Of a DNA stretch of 64,000 nucleotides, positions 11,471-21,076 are shown piece after piece. Numbering within the stretch: the stretch's first letter is position 1; each line of letters opens with the position of its first letter. Both the position numbers and the translations under genes were made by a program. This stretch comes from Lepiota brunneoincarnata (Eukaryota > Basidiomycota > Agaricomycetes > Agaricales > Agaricaceae): positions 930,001-994,000 of the forward strand of contig JAEBUN010000010.1 of the NCBI GenBank assembly GCA_023014365.1. The letters run 5' to 3'. The notes beneath the pieces are model-generated. The model made no database searches, was not told where the DNA came from, and saw only the letters and a list, made by a program, of their open reading frames with translations.

Positions 11471-12430
11471 TCACGCCCAGTTGTCAATTAAAGAGTCCCG
11501 CATCTCGCCAATCACAGCATTTGAACTCTGTCCTTGTAGTTCTGGTAGGGTGGGATGGTCAGTACTTGACACAGGAATATCAGCCCAAAAACTCACTGAA
11601 TGTAGCCTCTATTACACTGATCTCTGTCGCCGTCGTTTCGAGGCCGGTAAAGGCGCACCAATCATTCACCACCAGACCAGCGCCAATCACGTCCGAGCCC
11701 CGGTTCACAGTCCCAGCCTAAAAGCAGTAACTCAGCAGACGTACCAACCAATCAAAAAAGACAAGACTCACGACCAGCGGGACTTGAAGCAAACTGCTCA
11801 ATTCGTCCTGGTCTTGTATACTTGTCTTGGGGTGCACCAAACCACCCTGGTTCGTGATCGCACAATAACTGCCCACCAGCACATTATCCGCAATTGTCTG
11901 GCGGAAGACCTCTACCTTCAACACATCCGCAATAATTTCCTCCGTCTCCCGATCAATATCTGGATGAACGAGGGCGACATAATCGTTACACGCAATGACA
12001 TTTCCCAGGGCGGAAAGCCGCTCTTCGACGCGCTGGATAGCAACAGCGTCTGGTAACGAATTTCGAAGGTGTTGAAGCTCCTGATCCGTCGCTGTTGAGG
12101 GAACAAGCAACCCGTGGCGATTGCCTACAATCCGGTAGTGTAAGCATGCCTGTTACAGAGGTTTCGACGGACACATACCCGCCGTCAGACGCCCGATGAT
12201 GCGTGTGCCACCGATGCTAGTGTGCACGATGGGGACAACATCGCCCTAGCTCTGCTTCGAATGCAGAGTAAAAGTTTGTACTGCCTTGGATAGCACACAG
12301 GCAGAAGCTGTTTGTCAATTTGGAGAAGACTCCGATGTCACTGCTGTTTTCAAATTGGATGCCTGTATGAGCTCAGACCACCTGCTTTTTTTTTAAAAAA
12401 AAAGACTAGGACCAACGTACGGGTAGCCAT
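11471..12430 (-). CDS. TIF6: Eukaryotic translation initiation factor 6 (60S anti-association factor)
   Basis: The product binds the nascent 60S subunit, prevents premature joining to 40S and is needed for 60S biogenesis. Five exons, all GT-AG: 12421-12430, 12179-12362, 11772-12124, 11597-11717 and 11471-11541. The first coding exon is only 10 nt (ATGGCTACCC). The protein reads [16 protein letters not shown], then SYCLCA-like [58 protein letters not shown] and the C-terminus [12 protein letters not shown]. These are near-invariant eIF6 segments and the length is normal (about 245 residues). In exon 2 the conserved [12 protein letters not shown] is broken by one extra base in GGG (12244-12246 on +). 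Since eIF6 is essential and normally single-copy, I read this as an assembly error. Confidence 0.95.
12386..12403. repeat. T9A9 perfect palindrome inside eIF6 intron 1
   Basis: Nine T followed by nine A lie within the 58-nt first intron (12363-12420) of the eIF6 gene. It could form a hairpin or simply be a pyrimidine tract facing an A run. Confidence 0.85.
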
Positions 12431-12548
12431 GGTGTGTAGAGGATGTGTGTATATAGATCAGAGACAAAATTGTAGAATTTTATCGATTAGCTAAAGCGCC
12501 CCATCTAGTCACAATCACACGGCACCGTCCCTCTCCTCCTGACTCAAC
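12431..12548. promoter_or_regulatory. Compact divergent promoter, eIF6 / NDUFAF7
   Basis: Only 118 bases separate the two start codons, which point away from each other. The interval must hold both 5' leaders and any shared promoter. No convincing TATA box is seen for either side. Confidence 0.6.
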
Positions 12549-14266
12549 ATGGCTACCCGTGTCTGCACACGCGGCATTTCAACACACGCGATCCGAACTA
12601 CCCGGATGATTCCAGCCAGGCGATGGAAGGCAGCCCAGGCATACACGCCTACCCCTGTGGAAAAAATCATCACGGACAACATCAAGGTCTGCTCCTCTTA
12701 CCCGCGTGCCGTCCTGAGGAACTGCTTGAACAGTTAGTCCACAGTCCACAGGCCCCATTTCATTCGCGACATACATGCAGCTATGCCTCTCACACCCCGC
12801 ACACGGATATTACATGAACTCTTCCAACCCCGTCTTTGGCACCCAAGGAGACTTTACCACAAGTCCAGAAATCAGCCAGGTCTTTGGAGAGGTATGTTCT
12901 CATACTACACATCTCCTCGCAAAAGCCCAGAGGCAATGAGTATTCAGCACCCCCGCTATTAGTTGATTGGAGTTTGGTTATTATCTCAATGGGCGAATGC
13001 TGGTAGTCCGTCGAGTATCAGACTCGTGGAACTAGGGCCTGGACGGGGAACACTAATGGATGATATACTGCGGGTATATATATAGTCCCTCTGTTGGTGC
13101 ACCCAGCAACTAACGGCATTTAGGTTGTGTCTGGGTTACGTCCCTCGAGTGAACCTATAAAGGTACATCTCGTCGAGACGAGCCAAGCACTGCGTGCTGT
13201 TCAAGAACAGAAGCTTCAGTCCTCGAAACGCAACATCAAATTGCACTGGCACCATTCCATCAACGACGTTCCACAAAGCTCATCCGAGTACACGATGCTT
13301 GTGGCACACGAGTTCTTCGATGCCCTACCTATCCACCTCCTCCAGGTGCGCAGCCCCACCAGCTCTCTCTTCCCACATACGCACCTCTTTACGAGGCCTA
13401 CATAGAAAAAAGGAACAGGATGGCACGAAGTCATGATCGACACAGGACTGTCCTACAAATTCGAACGTTATCCCCTACCTCCGCCGCGTTCTCTCACCAG
13501 CCCCCACGGCAGCCTCAACTGTTCTCGGTCTCTCCTCGCCCCGCTTCCAGAAGCTCCCTTTAGAAAGTTTTATTGAAGTGTCACCCACAGCATTCAAAAT
13601 CGCACGACAGGCTGCAGGGCTTGTGTCGGGCACCTCACAGCCCCTGTCTCAACATAATCTTAACCCCAACCCCCCCGTGGGTGGGTGTGGGTTGATTATT
13701 GATTACGGTGGGGACAAGGTTTATGGGGATTCGTTTAGGGTGTGTGTTCCTTGAGGAGTCTGCCAGGGACTACTTGCGCTCAACCAACTTATTTTGATGC
13801 AGGCGTTCAAGCAGCACAAGATTGTAGATGTTTTCCACCGACCAGGGGAATGTGATCTCACTGCAAACGTCGACTTTGCGTACCTAAAAGAAGCCATCTC
13901 CGACCTCGGTGCGTTTCTTTTTTTTCTTCTACCCCCCCTTTGTCATTCTCACTTACGACATGGGCTGTCCTGCGACTATCAATTGCAGTAACACCACATG
14001 GGCCCATCCCACAGCGCAATTTCCTCGAACGCATGGGGATCGACTTGCGTCTTGACACCCTCGTACGGACAGCCAAAACAAAGGAGCGCCAGGTCGCGAT
14101 CAGGGATTCCGTGAAGAGACTTGTAGACCGGATGGGTATGGGGTCGGAATACCAGGTTCTTGGGGTGACGAGTGGGAATAGGCACGAAGGGCAGGTTGGG
14201 GCTGGGGTCTGGCCGTTTGAGGTCAATGAACCCAAGAGGGTCGAGGATTGTGTGCATGTCAAATAA
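12549..14266 (+). CDS. Protein arginine methyltransferase NDUFAF7 homologue, mitochondrial (MidA family)
   Basis: NDUFAF7 dimethylates an arginine of a complex I subunit during complex I assembly. Seven exons: 12549-12686, 12746-12891, 12963-13073, 13124-13345, 13406-13739, 13803-13908 and 13989-14266. The N-terminus is Arg/Thr-rich without acidic residues at first, fitting a mitochondrial presequence. Conserved segments follow in order: GPISFATYMQLCLSHP, GYYMN, GDFTTSPEISQVFGE, LVELGPGRGTLMDDILR (SAM-binding motif I), MLVAHEFFDALPIHLLQ, GCGLIIDYGG and a C-terminal NFLERMGIDLRLDTL. Exon 5 carries a break at CCCC (13472-13475); with one C omitted it reads FERYPYLRRVLSPAPTAAS. It shares a 118-bp divergent promoter with eIF6, and its stop lies 76 bases from the stop of the next, opposing gene. 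Confidence 0.9.
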
Positions 14267-14342
14267 TCGTGTGCCAAGATCCAAGGTTGCAGGATAGATC
14301 ATAGAGAGGGTGATAGGTTATTCTGGTCGGGTATTTTACGTC

Positions 14343-15440
14343 TCATATATTTCTGTCGCCCTTTGGTCGACTGTGGCTGCGTTTTCGTGAATGGGAGTGG
14401 TGACTAGCGCGTCGTGGTGAACGGGAACGAGAACGAGAACCACGCCTTCTTCTTGGGCGACGTTCACCTGAGGAATGATTGTCGATCTCTCCGCGATGGC
14501 GTTTCTTCCTCGTGCGCTCCTCGGTATCGTATGTACTTTTCGAGTGTGGACGAGGATCCTTCCCTCCTCTACCTCCGTCTCTAGTCCCCTCTCCCTTCTC
14601 CCTTCCCTTCCCTTCAGCCTTCTGGACAACTTCCTCAACCGAATTCTCACTGCCATCCTCACTTGCACCACCACCACTACCATCACCATCATCATCATTC
14701 TCGCGCCCATCATCGTGGATGGCTACACCTGCATCCGCGTCTGCGTCATCCGTCTGTGCTACCGTCAAAACTGCGCGCCCTCCCTCCTTCTCTGCCCTCT
14801 CCTTCTCCCTCTGTCGTTTCCACATCAGCTTCTTGACACATTTCGGACACAATACGACTTTGACGAGGGCATGTTTCGATTCACCGTGTTCTGTGTATAC
14901 AAAGGGGAGTTCGAGGGTCGTTAATGATAATTGTGGTTGTGAGTCTTTTTGATTTTGGTGGTGGCGTTTGCATCGAGTGTTGGCGCATGTGGATTCGCCT
15001 GCGCCGGAGAGGACTTCGGATTCGGTGCGCCAGCGGAGGGCGAACTATGTTTGTGAGTGAGCAAAAAAGCAAGGAGGGGGCGGAAAAGAGGTTTGTGGCG
15101 TACGTTGCCGGTCTTGTAGTGCTTCAAATTGCATAGTGCGAATTCGCGGTAGAGGCTTGAATAGTATTTTTCTGCGAGCTGGTCTTCCCAGGGATATGTT
15201 GTTTGTGCTAGTAGAGGGGTCGTTTGGGGTGATTTCGTCGTCTCGTAGGAATCTTGGGTGCGGGTAAGAAATTAGAATAGATGAGTTGTAGGAGAACAAA
15301 AAAGAAACATGCTTGTGCGAGGCTTTGAGGATGTCGAACTCGGAGAGTCCTTTGGCGATGGTGTATGCCTTGGGTGGGTAGAGAGACATTGGTTGCAGAG
15401 GTGAGTGTTGGTTATTTGTCAACTCCGTGATCCCCGACAT
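14343..15440 (-). CDS. FRA10AC1-like nuclear protein with SR-like tail
   Basis: FRA10AC1 proteins are nuclear and associated with the spliceosome. The start could be 15440 (MSGITELTNN) or the internal ATG at 15389 (MSLYPPKAYT), which looks more like the family. Exon 1 ends at 15313, then 15104-15252 and 14343-15044. The core reads YPWEDQLAEKYYSSLYREFA, LKHYKTGNFALRWRTESEV, GESTCANTRCKR, ELPFVYTEHGESKHALVKV and LCPKCVKKL; paired cysteines may bind zinc. After about 15 basic residues comes an acidic stretch, then an Arg/Ser-rich end (SRSRSRSPRR, SHSRKRSHSR). Intron 1 appears to be GC-AG (donor GCATGT). One extra base in CCCC of the coding strand (15226-15229) breaks the frame upstream of the core. 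Confidence 0.8.
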
Positions 15441-16708
15441 GCGGGAAGGTACATGATGGGAAGTCGTGTTATCAGTGAACCGACACCTATCACCCCGACC
15501 TGCTGAGCTTGACTCAGATATTTACGGGCACATGTAAAAACTCGGCAGTGGTGTGGCGTCGCGGTCATGGGGCTTGTTTTTCCCCCTGCGGCCGTGCTTA
15601 GCCATGTCGCGCCTTTGACTGATGCAGATGGATAAATGATGGTCCCTGCCAGTCACTGGGACCGACCAAGTCGCAGTGGTCGAGCCAAAAATTCAAAGGC
15701 TGCGACAGGGAGGGCCTCACACTTCCAGTTCCCAGCTCGTCAACGAGATGTAGTTTCAGACAATGTATATGTTCTAGCGCCACAATTACAATATTATTTG
15801 TTATAGTGCTGTTGGCAGTCAGTCATAGTGGCGGATCAGACAGGGCGAACAAAGCAACCCCCCCAGAAGAGGAATCTGCGTAAAATTAGCAGCTGGGAGC
15901 ACGACGGTACAGGTGTCTTGAAACAGATCTTGCAGCTTGGAAGGTGTTTAATGTACACTGTACGGTGATGCTCACGGCGTTAAGCGTTGTACTGCCGAGA
16001 TGAAGGCCGATTTGGAGAGCGCCCAATGTAAGTAATGTTGCAAATCCTGGTTATTATTCGCTTGAACAGACTGTTTCCTGGCAATGTTATCAGAAAGGGT
16101 CTAGTTGTGCAGTTGGGACTGATCGACTGATGTCTGACATCTCATGTTCGGCCCTTCTGGATGGATCTAAGGTGGAGCGGGTCGTTCACTCTCACGGATG
16201 CTTCTTAGCGGGATTAAGCGAATCACCAACGGATGTTGTCGGTGGTGGTGCTTTCTACTCAGAGAGGCATGAGGTTGAGCATACAGTTTCTGGGAACGGG
16301 GAAGGTACTTGGAGGGTATCAAGGAACGTATGGAGTGTAAGTATCTGAGATGCAGATAAATGGGGCTAACCCCGCAAGTACATACATACAAGATGCATAC
16401 AGGGTTGGACAAGACAAGCCTTCCCACGCGATCGTCCGTGTTCTTGTTTCATTCGGATTCCACTGGCCAAAAAGGCCATGCGAATATCCCTCTCCTTCTC
16501 TCTTCTCCTGCCCTCTACTTACCACTAACACCGCAAACAGGTTCTGTCAGTGCCCCAAATTGACGCTGGTGGCGCAGGTGACCTCAGGGACCCAACTCAA
16601 TTTCGCCTGCCAGTGTATATCCTCCGAGGCCTTGGATCAATCTAGCACATGGTCTCCTTCTTTTTCATCACCCGCTTGTGACCATCTCTCCTCCGGACGC
16701 TTACCCAG
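15441..16708. other. Intergenic, 1.27 kb, no gene seen
   Basis: Upstream regions of the FRA10AC1-like gene (-) and the Ser/Pro-rich gene (+). The ORFs here (for example 16130-16348 and 16350-16823) show no conserved motif and are not supported. A CT-rich leader precedes 16709. Confidence 0.5.
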
Positions 16709-18884
16709 ATGGCCACAACTACCCTCTATCCCGTCCCCCATTTTCTTGACGAGAACTCGACCCCTCGCTCCTTCTCCCCTCTCCCTCCCCCCTCCCGCCC
16801 CTCTTTGGAAGCTAGTTCTATGAAATCACGCAAATCATTTCTCGACATCTTAGGTTCTGCCCGTCGCGTTGCCGCTGCTATCCCAACGACCCCCTCTGGA
16901 TCTAAGCTCAAGCAGGAGGCCAAGCTAGCAGAGGACCTCGGCACTACTTTTACAAGTGATCATGCAACAGGTGCTGTTAATAGGTGCGCGTCCTCCTGTA
17001 TTCATGTCAACCTCTGCCTCATCACATTCCGTCTTAATTCAGAGATCCCCAAAATAAGCTGGCGTCAGCCTCCCAGAAGCCGGAACCCATAGCTTCGGCC
17101 AGGTTCGTTCGCTGGTGCTCTCACCTCTTCTTCTCTAACCAATGCCATCCCGTATCTCCAGCAGCAATTCTTCCAAGCCCCTACAGTCCAAGTCCCGTAC
17201 GATCCTGCGCGTAATTAGCACAAAGTTCCGATCTCGTTCACCTATATCACCTACATCGCCCCCACCCAATACAAATCTCCAGGCGAAACAGAATCGCGAA
17301 GCTGCTCTACGAGAGCGAGGGCTCCTCCCACCCCTCCAGCCTAACAAGGACCTCAGCAAACAAGAGGCTGAACAGGATCGTCATATTCCCGTCGTTCCCC
17401 CGGATCCCGATCCTGCGGATGAAATAGCTGCCCCCTCTGCCGCCGATCTCATCAAGCATGAGTGGGAGGCTAAAAATGCGCACTCCGAATCCCCACAAGT
17501 CGACGAGAGAGACCGTATGAACTCTTTCCGGTTCGGTGGCATGTCCGCGAAGCCTTCAGAGCTTGAAACTTTGGTGGAAGTCAGCACCCCCTACCCCTCA
17601 CCTTCGATCAATGGCGCTACCACTCCACCCCCACCTCCACCCAAGGACACGCCACCAAGAGCATTGTCCCACCGGTCCTCTGGGTCAGCAGACCGCGGCA
17701 AGCTCGAGCCATACAATGTCCCTCTTCCATCATCCCCTCTTCCCACTCCTCCTCCAACACCTTCAAAGGCGGTTAGCCGAAAATCTGCGTCTATTACATC
17801 GACAGCAAGCCCTCCGCCATCCTCATTTCATTTCCCGCGGAATGGCGATGCAGAGTCTTCGTCTAGCATAAACATCCGCTCCGGCTCTATCCCTCGAAAG
17901 TCCACATCATCGGCGCCACCCCCTACGAATCTTTCACTGACACCGTCGTCCCGTATAAATTCTCCTGGAGATTCCTCTTCCCCTGCCTCTCCTACCACCT
18001 CGATCCCTTATAGACGTTCAGAATCACTTACGCAGATGCCCTCCATCTCCGAGTCTGTATCGTCCGTCTTGACCCCTTCGTTGGATCCTCCCTCCCAAGC
18101 GGCGACAACTATCTCGACTCTGAACACGGTAGATTCGTTGGGTGCCGTCGCTGCTGGTGCGAATAATAACAGTGCTGCCAAAGGCAAGAACAACTTGCTC
18201 AAAGTCAAGACGCACGAGCATATCCATAATATCCCCATGATCGTAGAGAGTCCTGTCGAGGATGCCGTTGTGGCGGAACCTATGGCCGGTGAAGTTGGTA
18301 CGATCCCTGAAGAAGTATCTCTACCTCTTTCTCCGGTTTCGGAGGCACATCTATCGCCGGGCCTCGCGGTGCCTCCAGTAAATTTGGTGCCTGTGAGACG
18401 AGGAAGAGGGTTCACGGATCCGGGGAAGGGGCCTACCAAACGGAAGTCCTTCAACCTATTCAAGAGGAGTCAATCACCAGGATCTCCTGGTGAATCAGAG
18501 AACAATGGACGCACCGGCTCGTCCCAGTCGAAAATGATTTCTGTTTCCACATCATTGACAAATCTCAGGAGAGCCGCAAGCAGCTTTACGAGACCGAAGT
18601 CAGTACATGACTCGGCGTCCACTGCGCCTTCGAGAGCGAGCACAACCGCTGCGAGGACATTCGATGCGTCACACTTGCCACCTTCACCCACATTGCCTAG
18701 TCAGTTCGTTGGGCTGAATAATGGTGCTGGCGTGAACGGGTGTGGGGCGACAGGTGTGGGCTTGAGGCCCCCCAGGAGGCCCATTGATCCGACGTTGCAT
18801 AGTCGAGGGAGCATTTTGATGGAGACCAATGCAATCCAGGACGAAGAAGTTAGGAGAATGACAGAGTTGGCGTTTTTAGGATAG
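16709..18884 (+). CDS. Large Ser/Pro-rich disordered protein, unidentified
   Basis: Three exons: 16709-16983, 17043-17102 and 17162-18884, with GTGCGC and GTTCGT donors; joined they give about 685 residues with no frame break. The start MATTTLYPVPHFLDEN is followed by a short conserved-looking helix KSFLDILGSARRVAAAIP, then long Ser/Pro/Thr-rich sequence with many SP and TP sites (probable kinase targets), basic patches (KRKSFNLFKRS near 18430-18475) and a C-terminal QDEEVRRMTELAFLG. No catalytic domain is seen. The splice fit and uniform codon use support a real gene. The function is unknown; a scaffold or signalling role is only a guess. Confidence 0.7.
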
Positions 18885-21076
18885 AAGGATGGTTGTATTC
18901 TCTCTTTCTCGTCTCATTCATATAAGCTGTATCTGGCCCTTCCCCTCCTTTAATTTCTTCTCTCTGGGTTTCTGGTTGCACATTTCGCTCACTTTTTCCA
19001 ACACTCCGCCCGTCACTTCTCCTGTCGCATTGACCCCATGTGCATATCTGTTTATGCTTTACATACCCTATTACTCTTTTTTTATTATCTCTTATTTCAA
19101 TTGATAACGTCCCGCTTGCATGTTTAACTGTATTTTTTTTTGCGCTACGCAATACCACCGCTCGTTAACTCTGCTTTTATCCCCATCCGCTCCTCCGTTA
19201 TCGCACGCTCCTTTCGAATTCCTCTTCCACAGTCAATTTTCAACGCCTTCGTCTCCCTCGTTCTATTATTTGACCCTCGCGTTCGGTCTTGTAGCTCTGC
19301 GTTCTGATTTATCTCTAACAATATACAAAACTCTATTGGCACGCGAGTCTGCATCTAGTGTGAATGACTTAGCACTGCCTACTACTGCGACACATGAAAG
19401 ACCCTTGCATTCGGCCTGATAATCGACACCAAACAGATAGGGAGGGCCGGACCTTGTTGGACTGTTGACCGGTGGCAGAAACGGGCCTCCACCTGACGAG
19501 CTTGTGTCAATAATATACCGAGTACCTTGTATAAGCTTCAAGCAGTGGGACTTTCGTTGTTGCAACCAAGTGCGACGAGTGCGTATAGCACAACCCAGGC
19601 GAGTCGTTACCAAGTACGACGTGATTGCTTAGTGTGCAGTAAGCGCTTGTGTACATATATATATATAGAATGCCCATAGTTTCTTTGCCCACCTTTCACT
19701 CTCCGTGCTTTCCCCGATCCTTAGACGTCCCGGGGTACTCCCTTGACCTTTAAAAGTTGCATGAGATCTTGCATAGAGAATGACCTCGAGGGGGATATCC
19801 AGCATTCAAATTTCCAACAAAAGGTGTTTGCAAGACCCCTGTTGCGCCTGTCAGAACCATCGCACCTGTTGAATTCCTGTTGCATTCCCGTAGACATTCC
19901 CCACCGCTTTTGTCTCATCCTGGTGGAACCACTCATTCCCTTCGCCGCGCAGCCAACGCCATCGGCTTAGATGGTTCACTACGTGATGCGGTTCCTCGAG
20001 GCGTGGACAGACTAGATGATATTTGGAATTTGCGTGTTACTATGTGGAATTATATCTTCGAAATTGAGAGCAATTTCAGCGGGCAGAGATACGGACATCA
20101 GGCCTGGAGATAACCACTGGCCTGAACATTTCTGTGGCGATGGACAAACAATTATTCGACTGAGTCAATACGACTAGCCACTAAGAACCCTCCGGCGAAC
20201 CGGAGGATGCATAGCCCGTCCTGCCTGCCGCCTCGCTCACTTCCTGAAAGTATTGCCGTGAGACAAATGCAGGAGGTCCGAGGACGCACAGTCGAGGGGG
20301 CAGCTTGGTGGAGACTACGTGATATTCAGGATATAGAACGGATTGGTGCCTCCTCTTTTCAACCGTTGCTTCGTGCTTTTGGTCGGGAATGAACGTCTCA
20401 AAGCTCCGTAATCTACGCCCTCCGTGTCTTATAAGCTTTCCCTTCCCGGGAGCCTTTATATCAACCTTGCTTGCTCCTCGCCTGCTTTCCTCCGACCTAC
20501 GACTACGTCCAGACTTGCGAATATACATGCATTTCGCGCACTCACGGAATCCCATATTCTCGTACTGACGTAGATGTCCCACTTGCAAAGTTATCCATAC
20601 TAATCATGTTTACGTCCATCCATATCCTTGTCGCAGAACATTCCTTTCTGATACTGCTCGACTTTCAACTTCTCGTTCCTTTTCCGCCCTCCAACTCTTC
20701 CCCTTACCTGGTATCATGGGTTCCGTCGTTCACATGCTTTCAGGTTTGGCATGTAAGAATCAAATTGGAAAACTACCGCTACATCGAAACGGCCCTGAAC
20801 CAAATACTATCCCACCGACGTTGCGGATGGCGAGCAGGCAGGAGGCTTCAAAGGCCCAGTGGCGGAAAAGATCATCACATAAGCTAGAGCGCCCGGAGGG
20901 TGTCCCGAAAGGGGACCTGGGCACGGAGAATTGGAACGTGATCCTCTTTTGATGAACACTGCGATGTCATGCGCCTGTGAAGCGCTAGCGAAGCAACATA
21001 CCAGCGCCTCCTGTCATGTCACGAGAAATCCTTCAAGATAGTTGTCCCATCCCTGGGGATTCTGCTCTCCATAGTC
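18885..21076. other. Intergenic, 2.2 kb
   Basis: Begins with a T-rich 3' flank (18890-19140). Contains an (AT)n tract near 19658-19668. Several short frames (19743-19970, 20471-20887) lack conserved motifs and clear splice logic, and I do not call them. Confidence 0.5.

Noticed and set aside
12241..12248. Programmed +1 frameshifting as an explanation for the breaks
   Set aside because: Breaks occur in unrelated genes without a shared slippery site or rare-codon pattern, and mostly in homopolymers.
14475..14952. Plus-strand ORFs of about 150 residues, Ser/Pro/Leu-rich
   Set aside because: Mirror of the acidic and Arg/Ser-rich tail of the FRA10AC1-like gene on the other strand.
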